Shown here: positions 18,116 to 25,697 of the stretch, piece after piece
Layout of the letters: each line of letters begins with the position of its first letter
Position numbering within the stretch: position 1 is the first letter of the stretch
NCBI GenBank assembly: GCA_013287645.1
Contig: JABDDJ010000018.1
Location: 1-43,466 of the forward strand
Source: Chlamydiota bacterium
GTDB lineage: Bacteria > Chlamydiota > Chlamydiia > Chlamydiales > JABDDJ01
Reading direction: 5' to 3'
DNA: 43,466 nucleotides
Notes under the pieces: model-generated
What the model was told of the DNA's origin: nothing
Databases searched by the model: none
What the model saw: only the letters and a program-made list of their open reading frames with translations
Made by a program: the position numbers and the translations under genes

Positions 18116-18166
18116 CTTATGCAAAACTTATTTGAACCCTTCGCGTTTAAATAAGTTTTGCATAAG
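18116..18166. repeat. Hairpin with 18-bp perfect arms after paralog H
   Basis: CTTATGCAAAACTTATTT (18116-18133) is repeated inverted at 18149-18166 around a 15-nt loop. In the minus-strand direction it starts 5 nt after the stop codon of paralog H and precedes paralog G. No T-tract follows, so it may be an mRNA 3'-end structure or attenuator rather than a strong terminator. Confidence 0.85.
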
Positions 18167-18171
18167 GTGTG

Positions 18172-19593
18172 TTAAGTAATCGTGATTTTGATGTTCGGAT
18201 TTTGTTGATGAAATTCATTTTTCATTTCAGTGAGAAGCTTGCTATTTCTTCTCTTTTCGCTGGCCTCATCAGAATCGTCATCAGAATCTGTCGACATATC
18301 TTCGACTACAGTGCAGTTTGATATAGTTATTTCTTTTAACGATGTATGAGAGGCCAGATTTAATAAATAATTTTTTTCAAAAATTAGTTTTGTTAACTGC
18401 AAAGTTGTTAATTCTTTTAGGTATTTGAGTGGTTTAAAATCTGAGATTTTACAGTGTGTGGGTGAACTTCTTAGGATGAGTGTTTTGAGATGGTCAAAAT
18501 ATTTTAATACTTCATTGGGTATATCAATAAAGTCCCTTTGCAAATTAAAACTTAGAATTTCAAGATTTGGTAAGAGGTATTTCAGAGTCGCAAAATCGGT
18601 TGTAATATTATCATTGGGCAATACGGCATACAATGCATTCACTGAATTATCGAGTATATCTTCAGAGGAATCGCTAAATCCTTCTGTTTTCCAAGGAATG
18701 ACTGATATCTTTTTAAGAGTAGGGATTAACGTTAATATTTTTATCACATTATCCATATCAGGTTGAATTAATATGATTTTTTCAGGATTTAGTAGTTTAA
18801 GGGTTTCATAAATCTCTTCCGTTGCTCTTTGATGGGTGATGTAGATACATAAATAGTTGCTTAATTTTTTGCGCAGTTCAAGGCATTCGTTTTCTGGAAT
18901 AGACTGAGCGATCTTATGGATTTTTTCTGCAAAGTTCTCTTTAGCAGAAGTTGGAGGAAAAGTTTTTTTCAATCTTTTCCATTCGGAATGGTTTTCAATC
19001 CAATTGAAAAAAGTCTTTTCACATTTTTCTTCTACTCTATTTAGCTGATAGCCTAGAGCTATAGGAAGGAGTATTTGAACGCTTTCAATGGAGATAGGTT
19101 TGTTCGAAGTAAGCGCTTTAAGCAGGAGTTCAAAAGTTTCTTTAGTCATGCTTAATTCTGACTTATCTTCAGATTTAAGGAGGTCTTTTAATAAGGGGGA
19201 CTCTAAAGCGAGAGATTTCCTATAGGCTCGAGGAATTCTTATGATATCAAAATTATTTAAATAGATGGTGTCATCAGTTCTAAATTCAGTATCTTTAGCA
19301 AGTAATGTTTTGGTTAATTTCAATACTTTGGCTACGTATAAAGTAATGGGTAAATGAGTTTCTTTTAATTTTTCGAATTCAACCCAAAAATCTTCTACAT
19401 CCATCATCTGTTTGGCGCTAAGTTGAACAGCCGTAATCGTTACCTCTTTTGGCATGTCCGAGGGGATGATACCCATTTTTTTTAAAATCAATAGTATAGG
19501 TATCGGTTCTTCTTGTTTGGCTGTTAAGGGAGGTTGAAAAGAACAACCCGGCAGACTCAGAAGCCTGCCTACAGCATTCGAAAGTGACGACAT
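18172..19593 (-). CDS. BTB-like / LRR effector-like protein, paralog H
   Basis: 473 aa, a divergent member. The FW pair is at 69-70 and the BTB-like domain at about 108-195 (YRKSLALESPLLKDLL; LLPIALGYQLNRVEEKC), followed by a short helical linker. The C-terminal LRRs include LLPNLEILSFNL, FDHLKTLILRSS, LKELTTLQLTKL and HTSLKEITISNC. A Ser/Asp/Glu-rich patch (STDSDDDSDEASEKRR) lies just before the final strand IKITIT. A GAGGTG SD stands 4 bp before the ATG. The gene starts 8 bp after paralog I and is followed by the hairpin 18116-18166. Inferred host-directed adaptor as for the others. Confidence 0.8.
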   Translation of the reverse strand: MSSLSNAVGRLLSLPGCSFQPPLTAKQEEPIPILLILKKMGIIPSDMPKEVTITAVQLSAKQMMDVEDFWVEFEKLKETHLPITLYVAKVLKLTKTLLAKDTEFRTDDTIYLNNFDIIRIPRAYRKSLALESPLLKDLLKSEDKSELSMTKETFELLLKALTSNKPISIESVQILLPIALGYQLNRVEEKCEKTFFNWIENHSEWKRLKKTFPPTSAKENFAEKIHKIAQSIPENECLELRKKLSNYLCIYITHQRATEEIYETLKLLNPEKIILIQPDMDNVIKILTLIPTLKKISVIPWKTEGFSDSSEDILDNSVNALYAVLPNDNITTDFATLKYLLPNLEILSFNLQRDFIDIPNEVLKYFDHLKTLILRSSPTHCKISDFKPLKYLKELTTLQLTKLIFEKNYLLNLASHTSLKEITISNCTVVEDMSTDSDDDSDEASEKRRNSKLLTEMKNEFHQQNPNIKITIT

Positions 19594-19601
19594 GGTTCAC
19601 C

Positions 19602-21110
19602 TCATGAAGGTTCGATTTTTATTGACTTTAGTTCGGAACATTGTTTTAGAGCATTCTTGAGAGGTTGTGCAACGGGTTGGTAATGTTTGATGTGGATCTC
19701 TTCTAGATGGGATAGCTCTTGGCATAGCTTATTGAAGTTGTCAAAAGTAAATTTTACATCATACAAAGTAAGCCGTTTTAGTTTTTTGAGTGATTCTAAT
19801 TCAGACAAGCCTTTCAAATTTAGCAACTCTCTTGGATTTGATCCATTTTCTTCAGGAAAAAACGAGCCACCTATCTGCAGTTCTTCTAAATTGGGCATAT
19901 ACAGAGGAATACATTTTAAATTTTCTGATGTTAGGAACAATGCACGCGATCCTGAATGATTGTTAAAAAAGAGTACTAAGGTTTTGACGTTAGGGAAAAT
20001 AGTCTTGCAAAAAGGAAGACCATATGTAAAAAAAACACCTACATCAACTAGAACTTCCAATTTTTCGAGCTGCGGATGTTGATAAATCCGACCCGGAAGG
20101 ATCTGGGCTCTCAGAGATCCCCAATGATTGATAGATAAAGTCCTTAATGAAGCGATGATTGAAATCTGTTGAAAATCCTCTAACGTTGGAAGTGAAGTCA
20201 ACAAATGAGTGGGTGAAAGGGCCTGTAACATATTCCATATAAGAGCTCTGTGATTTAGCGCAAAATTCGGTAATAACAAATATCTATTAAGGTAAGCAGT
20301 TATACAGGATTTTAAAAATATTTTTTCTTGAGGGTTCAATGGGAGTTCTTGGATTACCAATTTGAAATAATCGATCTCTTTCTCATTTAAATCATCACTA
20401 AGAAACTTGCTTTTAATGGCTACTTCAATGCCTTTAGGAATTTGATTCCATTCATTTTTGAGATCAAGCCAATCAAAAAGTTCAATAAAAGATTTTGCAT
20501 TAAGAAATAAATGTTTTATCCAGTAGATAACAGTTTGTTGACACAGATATTCGAGGCTTTTTACATTAAATTTAAGAGCAAATCCAAGTACTTCTTTAAT
20601 ATGTTCAAATGGAACAAGTTTGTTTTTTGTCCAGACCCTCAGAGAATCTAGAAATGCTGAGCGAGTGCAATTTTCAATTAAAATCGGTTGAGAAGGCTCT
20701 GAAAGAGCTTGAGCAGCAAAATAAATAAATTTGTTAGATTCCTTTGATAAAGTTATTAAGTAAGCAAACGATAGCTTTAACTCGCTCTTATCTGAATCAA
20801 AAGATAATGTGAATTCTTTTCGATGCTCTATATCCAATTCAGAATTTGTTGGAGGAAATTTCAGTACTTTTGCTACTGCATTTCCTATGCGATATTCTGG
20901 ACACACATGTTTTAATCTATGCAGATCGTTCCAAAACCTATCCACTAAATCTATTTGATTGGGAATGGATACGCCTGGAATAGAGCGTTGACATATCTCT
21001 TTTAAAGTAGAGTTAAATGCGTCAAACTCTGGATGCCCTTTTGAAAACTCTTCAATTCTTTTTTGCTCGGCCTCTCTATGAATCCCAACAAATCGTTGCA
21101 CTGACGACAT
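19602..21110 (-). CDS. BTB-like / LRR effector-like protein, paralog I (first gene of the array)
   Basis: 502 aa from the ATG at 21110. A longer reading from 21260 exists, but its extra 50 residues are encoded by the inverted repeat 21125-21287. The 21110 ATG has an excellent AGGAG SD (21118-21122) and gives an MSSVQ N-terminus like the MSSLS of paralog H. The FW pair is at 59-60. The BTB-like domain (about 98-197) is the most degenerate of the nine (YLITLSKESNKFIYFA; VLGFALKFNVKSLEYLC). The LRR region is long and clear (MPNLEELQIGG, LKKLKRLTLYDV, LSHLEEIHIKHY, CSELKSIKIEPS). It heads the minus-strand array, with the promoter presumably upstream of or inside the PiT region. Confidence 0.8.
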   Translation of the reverse strand: MSSVQRFVGIHREAEQKRIEEFSKGHPEFDAFNSTLKEICQRSIPGVSIPNQIDLVDRFWNDLHRLKHVCPEYRIGNAVAKVLKFPPTNSELDIEHRKEFTLSFDSDKSELKLSFAYLITLSKESNKFIYFAAQALSEPSQPILIENCTRSAFLDSLRVWTKNKLVPFEHIKEVLGFALKFNVKSLEYLCQQTVIYWIKHLFLNAKSFIELFDWLDLKNEWNQIPKGIEVAIKSKFLSDDLNEKEIDYFKLVIQELPLNPQEKIFLKSCITAYLNRYLLLPNFALNHRALIWNMLQALSPTHLLTSLPTLEDFQQISIIASLRTLSINHWGSLRAQILPGRIYQHPQLEKLEVLVDVGVFFTYGLPFCKTIFPNVKTLVLFFNNHSGSRALFLTSENLKCIPLYMPNLEELQIGGSFFPEENGSNPRELLNLKGLSELESLKKLKRLTLYDVKFTFDNFNKLCQELSHLEEIHIKHYQPVAQPLKNALKQCSELKSIKIEPS

Positions 21111-21124
21111 AGTTAAGCTCCTAG

Positions 21125-21287
21125 AACCTGAGTTTTGGCTTTTTTTGCCCTTTGGGCTAGCGTGAAAGCTCTCGCGAATGCATAAATCATAAGCGGGTCC
21201 ATATTTTCTAATATTGACCCGCTTATGATTTTGCATTCCCGAGGCTTTGACGCAGCCCAAAGATCAAAAAAAGCCAAAACTCAGGTT
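21125..21287. repeat. 163-nt hairpin between the PiT gene and the BTB-LRR array
   Basis: Outer arms 21125-21147 and 21265-21287 form a perfect 23-bp inverted repeat (AACCTGAGTTTTGGC...). The inner arms (CTTTGGGCT; GAATGCA; ATCATAAGCGGGTC) continue the stem, with small bulges, to an AT-rich loop near 21200-21215. The TGA stop of the PiT gene lies inside the right end, and the SD of paralog I begins 2 nt beyond the left end. There is no T-tract. Its position suggests insulation of the phosphate genes from the array, or attenuation of read-through. Confidence 0.9.
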
Positions 21288-22690
21288 AATAAATATTTAC
21301 ACCCCCAAAAGACTGCCATGGAACCTAAAGCCCCTGCGGGCACGGTAATAACCCATGAAATGATAATATCTCGTGTCGTGTTCATATCTAAGGATTCGAG
21401 TCCTCTGGCCATGCCCACTCCAAGGACCGAACCTACAAGAGTGTGCGTGGTGGAAATGGGAAGGCCCAAGCGTGATGCGATAAGTATAGTAGCAGCGGCT
21501 CCAAATTCTGCTGCAAAGCCTCTAGAAGGCGTAAGTTCAGTAATTTTTTTACCAATGGTTTCGATGACCCTCCAGCCCCATGTCGCCAAGCCAATCACGA
21601 TGCCGACTCCGCCTAAACCCAATAGCCAGGCAGGTACCGGCGCATTTTCAATCACAGCGTGCGCTTCCAGCGCTCCCAAAGCTGCGGCGAGAGGACCTAT
21701 AGCATTGGCGACATCATTTGCGCCATGGGCAAAGGCCATTAAACAGGCGCTCATGATTTGTAGATAACCAAATATACGCTCCACATTTCTATATTGGGAG
21801 CTGTCGGGTGCAGAGTGGGCTTTAAGAGAAGATGCTAATTGATTGATGTCTTCAAGCAGAAGAGAAGCCTGGTACTTTACCTGGCTGTTGGTCGCTACTC
21901 GCACTCGTTCAAGATGCTTTTTAGCTTTTTCCAGTTCGGTTGAGATTTCGGGAGAGTAGTTTGCAAGCTCTACTTTAGGAGTATCAGGAATGTCAACCCA
22001 CTTTAGCAGAAGCCAGGAGATAAGAGCGCAAAATAGGCTTACCCCCAGCGCAATGATCAGCGACTGACCAGTGCTTAAAGAGACATGCATTCCCTTTAAA
22101 AGCAGAATCAGCAACAAGACAGCTACAATGATAAAGACGAGAAAAGGGGTCATTTTCTTTGTGGCTGCGATGGGATTTTGGGCGAAAAAGATCTTTCGTC
22201 GTAGAAAATGGAAGATAATAAAGCTTAGAACACCTCCGAATAAAGGAGAGATTATCCAGCTTGCCAAAATGTAGCCCAACGTATTCCATTGAATAGCTTC
22301 GATGCCCCCCGCCACTATGCCAAAGCCCACAATTGCTCCAACAATTGAATGTGTGGTAGAGACAGGCCACCCATAATAGGAGGCAAGCTGCAGCCAAGCG
22401 CCCGAGACAAGTAGCGCTGAAAGCATGCCATAGACAATTATATAGTAATTTCCTTCAAAGAGAGATGTGTTAATAATTCCTGATTCAATTGTGGCACTGA
22501 CATGTGAACCAAAGAAATAGGCTCCCGAAAATTCAAGGACAGCAGCGATACAGACCGCTTGACGCAAGGTCAAGGCACCGGAACCCACAGAGGTACCCAT
22601 GGCATTAGCCACATCATTAGCACCGATACTCCAAGCCATATAGAGGCCAGATGCAAGCAAAATAAGCAATAAAATCAGATCTGTGGACAT
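21281..22690 (-). CDS. inorganic phosphate permease, PiT family
   Basis: 469 aa polytopic membrane protein with about ten hydrophobic segments. The two PiT signature repeats are visible: GANDVANAMGTSVGSGA near the N-terminus (about 23-39) and GANDVANAIGPLAAALGA after the central loop. Each is followed by an LP(I/V)STTH-type motif later in its half (WPVSTTHSIVGA and LPISTTHTLVG). The charged cytoplasmic loop between the halves (about residues 230-300) is normal for the family. It imports phosphate with a cation. The start lies 8 bp downstream of the DUF47 gene, a conserved pairing. The stop codon is in the inverted repeat at 21125-21287. Confidence 0.95.
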   Translation of the reverse strand: MSTDLILLLILLASGLYMAWSIGANDVANAMGTSVGSGALTLRQAVCIAAVLEFSGAYFFGSHVSATIESGIINTSLFEGNYYIIVYGMLSALLVSGAWLQLASYYGWPVSTTHSIVGAIVGFGIVAGGIEAIQWNTLGYILASWIISPLFGGVLSFIIFHFLRRKIFFAQNPIAATKKMTPFLVFIIVAVLLLILLLKGMHVSLSTGQSLIIALGVSLFCALISWLLLKWVDIPDTPKVELANYSPEISTELEKAKKHLERVRVATNSQVKYQASLLLEDINQLASSLKAHSAPDSSQYRNVERIFGYLQIMSACLMAFAHGANDVANAIGPLAAALGALEAHAVIENAPVPAWLLGLGGVGIVIGLATWGWRVIETIGKKITELTPSRGFAAEFGAAATILIASRLGLPISTTHTLVGSVLGVGMARGLESLDMNTTRDIIISWVITVPAGALGSMAVFWGCKYLLT

Positions 22691-22698
22691 TCTTTTCC

Positions 22699-23373
22699 TT
22701 ATTTTAACTCGAGAGTCATTCTAACTCTGTTAGCTAATGCTTCAGAGATGTTAGAGATTTCACTGACAGCTTCGAAGATTTTCAGCCATAAATAGAAATC
22801 ACTCATGCTGAGTTTAGCTTCAGAGCTAAAGAGGTCGCGGAGCAGTTTCCGCTGAATAAGATCAGCTTCATGCTCTTTAAAGGCTACCTGTTCCACCATC
22901 GAACGCACTTTTTCAGCCTCTAATCCACCGAAAGAAGATTCAAGCAAGTCATGAAGCTCTTCAATAATTTTTAAGACTTCGTCAAAAGCTTCTAAATTTT
23001 TATTTAGAAAAGTTTGAAAATCCTCTTTCCATGCAGGCAGCGTCGGCAAGTCTTTAAGCGTGCACAAGACTGCGATATCTTCAGCCCTATCTGCAAGGCG
23101 ATCCTGCATCGACAATATCTCTAAGAGCTGACCTCTGTCGATAGGAAGGAACAGGCTTTTAGGTAGGTGATTGCGAATATCATTCTTTGTCCTGTCTGCC
23201 TCATGCTCAAATGTTTGAATTTGTTCTGCCACTTCAAGCGCCTTTACAAAGTCGGCTGCGTAAATGGCTGCAAAGAGAGCACGCAGGCCGTGGACACAAC
23301 TCGCCACTTTTTCCATGTGCTGACGCAATGGGACAAAAGGGGAACGTCCAAAGAGATTAACAATCGCACGCAT
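22699..23373 (-). CDS. DUF47 / PhoU-like protein, partner of the phosphate permease
   Basis: 224 aa, all-helical, without signal or membrane segments. The sequence has the DUF47 (PhoU-like) character: charged heptad-rich helices with HEAD metal-ligand-like motifs (FEHEADRTKNDIRNHL near residue 51 and KEHEADLIQRKLL near 167). DUF47 proteins are encoded next to PiT permeases in many bacteria and are thought to regulate phosphate import. The arrangement here (DUF47 first, PiT 8 bp later, minus strand) fits. The length is standard for the family. A short AT-rich leader lies upstream at 23374-23434. Confidence 0.92.
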   Translation of the reverse strand: MRAIVNLFGRSPFVPLRQHMEKVASCVHGLRALFAAIYAADFVKALEVAEQIQTFEHEADRTKNDIRNHLPKSLFLPIDRGQLLEILSMQDRLADRAEDIAVLCTLKDLPTLPAWKEDFQTFLNKNLEAFDEVLKIIEELHDLLESSFGGLEAEKVRSMVEQVAFKEHEADLIQRKLLRDLFSSEAKLSMSDFYLWLKIFEAVSEISNISEALANRVRMTLELK

Positions 23374-23434
23374 GGTAAAGGCTCCTTTGAAAAAGGAAGC
23401 TTCACTATAACAAGAAATGATTAAGAAGGGAATA

Positions 23435-23460
23435 TGGAGTGCAGGTTTCCCCGCACTCCA
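23435..23460. terminator. Short GC-rich hairpin after the gene at 23471 (weak terminator candidate)
   Basis: Arms TGGAGTGC (23435-23442) and GCACTCCA (23453-23460) enclose a partly paired AGG/CCC interior. It lies 11 bp past the stop of the minus-strand gene 23471-24217 and before the DUF47 gene. On the minus strand the T-run precedes rather than follows the stem, so it is not a standard intrinsic terminator. Confidence 0.45.
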
Positions 23461-23470
23461 AAAAAGAGAT

Positions 23471-24217
23471 TTACTGCTGCTGGTTCATTCTTCCAGTATT
23501 AGTCATGTTGTTCATATCGTTACTGTTCATGCTATTATTCATCCCGTTTGGAGATTTATTTAGCATGCGTTGAGCAGCAACTTTAATAGCCATGTTTTTG
23601 TCATTATTGCGGCTAGCAATCTTAAGAGCTAATTTTTTTCCCTCTGGGCTAAGGTTATTATAGATATCTTTAGCTTCAGGGCTTAATTTTGATAGAAGCT
23701 CTTGTTCAGTCATTGTGTTGCTGTCTGAATTCATCATTGAGTCAGAGTTCATCATGGAAGAGCCGGAGTTCATAGAAGAACCAGAGTTCATCATGGAAGA
23801 TCCAGAGTTCATAGAAGATCCAGAGTTCATCATAGAGTCATTGTCAGCTGTATAATTTTGGCTGTTTCTGCCTCTTTTGGCAGCACAACTAGAGCTATAG
23901 GGTTGAGAATTTCTGTTCTCATTTTGAGCATTATACTCTTGATTATTCCAGTTGTCGTTTCTCTTAGAAGCGCAAGAGCTTGAATATTGTTGAGAATAAG
24001 GTCTTGGGTTATTTTGGGCACTACAGCTAGAGCTGGTATAAGGCTGAGAAGATGATCTGCCACCCCAGTTGCTACCACCACTGCCACCGCAGCTTTGAGC
24101 GATATAAGTGACTTCTTGAGGAGCATTTTTAGCTTGGGCTTGAGTAGCGAGAAGAAGTCCGCCAGTGATACCCAAAAGGGCTATTTTCTTAAAATTTGAT
24201 TTTTTAGGCTTTTTCAT
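23471..24217 (-). CDS. secreted low-complexity protein with YSSSC and MNSGSS repeats
   Basis: 248 aa. A Sec signal peptide is clear (basic KKPKKSNFKK, hydrophobic core IALLGITGGLLLA, cut after QAQA). The mature part has three zones. Zone 1 is a Ser/Asn/Gln/Tyr-rich region with four Cys in the repeated setting Y(S/T)SSC(S/A)A. Zone 2 is a tandem MMNSGSSMNSGSS tract (DNA repeat about 23740-23840). Zone 3 is a soluble helical segment (LSKLSPEAKDIYNNLSPEGKKLALKIA, with internal LSPE repetition), followed by an Asn/Met tail. No known family is recognised. It could be an envelope or disulfide-cross-linked surface protein, as chlamydiae rely on cysteine-rich envelope proteins, but that is inference. 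Confidence 0.8.
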   Translation of the reverse strand: MKKPKKSNFKKIALLGITGGLLLATQAQAKNAPQEVTYIAQSCGGSGGSNWGGRSSSQPYTSSSCSAQNNPRPYSQQYSSSCASKRNDNWNNQEYNAQNENRNSQPYSSSCAAKRGRNSQNYTADNDSMMNSGSSMNSGSSMMNSGSSMNSGSSMMNSDSMMNSDSNTMTEQELLSKLSPEAKDIYNNLSPEGKKLALKIASRNNDKNMAIKVAAQRMLNKSPNGMNNSMNSNDMNNMTNTGRMNQQQ

Positions 24218-24323
24218 AGATCCCCCTAATTTCTTAAAATGGTTTGTTTATAGTCATGTAAATTATTTATTACCACATCAGGAAATTGAGAGCAACTTGA
24301 AAGGACCCGGACACAAAGACAAA

Positions 24324-24421
24324 GGACAAGGACCTTAAGGACAATGGGGACTATAAGGACAAGGACGATTTATTTTATGTCCTTGTCCTCAAAGTCCCCA
24401 TTGTCCTTAAGGTCCTTGTCC
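24324..24421. repeat. Long hairpin with 43-nt arms built from GGACAAGG words
   Basis: Arm 24324-24366 pairs with 24379-24421 with two mismatches around a 12-nt AT-rich loop. Weaker pairing continues outward to about 24310 and 24437, reaching the TGA stop of the metalloprotease gene (24436). The arms consist of reiterated AAGGAC/GGACAAGG words. It occupies most of the gap between 24217 and 24436; no gene is seen there. Confidence 0.92.
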
Positions 24422-24435
24422 CTTGCCCCTTGTGT

Positions 24436-25224
24436 TCACTTAGACTGGCTTACTTTTTTTATAAAATCAATCATGAACTGTTTCAAAATATCTATCCTTT
24501 CTGTTTCTCGCACTTGATCAATAGAGAATCTTCTTTTTGCCAGTTCTTTTTCAATTTTTTTAACTCTACTGTTGAGCGATGGATGCATGATATCAAATCT
24601 ATCCTCTCCGTCGGAAGTAAATGCAATTTTTTTCCAAAAGGTCGTGCGTTCACTCAAATTAGCCTGTTTTGAAGCAATAAACATTCTTCTTCCGCCTAAT
24701 AATTCTTCATTAGTGCTGTTTTCTATTGCAAAGTCATCAGCTTTTCCTTCTCTCCATAGAGTGAACAATGTTAGAGCAACTGCACTAACTACCCCGGCTA
24801 GAAATGTCGATGCAACCCAAGGCAAAGTAAAAGCTCCAAAAATTGCAGCAGCTGCGGAACAAATACATGTAACTAGTGGAATTGTGAAACAGTCGTTATT
24901 TTTAATGTGACCTATCTCATGCTTCGTCAGAAATTGACAGGCTTTTTCGTCTGTTTTGTGAAATTCAGGTGGTATTAATATGAGTGCAGGATTTTTTTCA
25001 GACATATTTGTTCCAAAAGCAGCACATACGCATGGATTAACAACTTCACGTATGGCTATATCACACGTAATATTCTTTTCTTTAAGTAATGGTTTAATTT
25101 CTTTTTCGAGCTGGGTATTAAAGGGACCTACAAATTTATAAAAATAATTACTGTTAAAGTTTTTTGATTCATTAGCCTGAAAAGCATAGAAGATGGAGGG
25201 AAAAAATGGAAGAATAGAATGCAT
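24436..25224 (-). CDS. M48-type membrane metalloprotease
   Basis: 262 aa. The zinc motif HEIGH (H102, E103, H106) is followed by two hydrophobic segments (about 114-156). A downstream REGKADDFAI segment then supplies the probable third ligand (E159), matching the M48 (HtpX/Ste24-like) pattern HExxH...E(x)xAD. The N-terminus has a hydrophobic start that may be a signal or anchor. The protein should be an inner-membrane or secreted zinc protease. It is shorter than HtpX (about 290 aa) and carries a charged C-terminal tail. It is monocistronic on the minus strand, and its stop overlaps the base of the hairpin 24324-24421. Confidence 0.8.
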   Translation of the reverse strand: MHSILPFFPSIFYAFQANESKNFNSNYFYKFVGPFNTQLEKEIKPLLKEKNITCDIAIREVVNPCVCAAFGTNMSEKNPALILIPPEFHKTDEKACQFLTKHEIGHIKNNDCFTIPLVTCICSAAAAIFGAFTLPWVASTFLAGVVSAVALTLFTLWREGKADDFAIENSTNEELLGGRRMFIASKQANLSERTTFWKKIAFTSDGEDRFDIMHPSLNSRVKKIEKELAKRRFSIDQVRETERIDILKQFMIDFIKKVSQSK

Positions 25225-25353
25225 AATAATTTCCTCATAATTAAATTAGTTATGATAATATTCTATCAAATAATTATTAAAGTATTATAAAGATAAAAAA
25301 AATAAGTCTTATATTCGAAGACCCACACCTTAGAGAATAGTCTATCTTGAGAA

Positions 25354-25644
25354 ATGATTAACGGTACCGAAACTATTAAAACGACAGTTCATTTTTGGAG
25401 AGATTATTCAGGTCCGGAAGTGGATTGGCTTCTTTACCGCAATCAATCTTTACTGCCCATTCAAGCCAGATGGACAGATAATCCCTCTTTACGTGACGCA
25501 AAACATCTTGAACTATTTATGAAAGAGTATCCATTAGCAACTAAAGCCTTTGTAGTTTGTAGAGTACCACGTCCTCAGCTACTTGCTGAGAATATTGAAG
25601 CCATTTCGTGGAGAGATTTAATTCAAAAGTTATCTAATTGGTAA
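25354..25644 (+). pseudogene. Remnant of a DUF4143 ATPase gene (C-terminal domain only)
   Basis: 96 aa frame whose content matches the C-terminal nuclease-like domain of DUF4143 ATPases: VHFWRDYSGPEVDWLLY parallels IYYWRLSTGTEVDFVLE in the intact protein at 27809-29122. It is followed by a PIQARW strand and a lysine-poor version of the usual K-rich helix. There is no AAA module, and an in-frame TGA lies 4 bases upstream of the ATG. The 129-bp gap upstream is very AT-rich and without coding signs. It most likely represents the surviving 3' end of a deleted gene, though expression as a small protein cannot be excluded. Confidence 0.65.
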
Positions 25645-25697
25645 CTCATTTTATCTTAAGTATTAACCTAGGATTTGGTGGTTAACTCTCGATTGAA

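Noticed and set aside
8144..21110. F-box domain in the array proteins
   Set aside because: The N-terminal module does not show the LPxEI...DL...W pattern of F-boxes; the BTB-like pattern fits better.
21111..21260. N-terminal extension of paralog I starting at 21260
   Set aside because: These residues are encoded by the inverted repeat; the ATG at 21110 has an AGGAG SD and matches the N-terminus style of paralog H.
23435..23460. Classic intrinsic terminator for the gene at 23471
   Set aside because: On the transcribed strand the T-run lies before the stem, not after it; kept only as a weak hairpin.
24300..24440. CRISPR-like array suggested by repeated GGACAAGG words
   Set aside because: The words are contiguous and form one palindrome; there are no regular spacers and no cas genes in the window.
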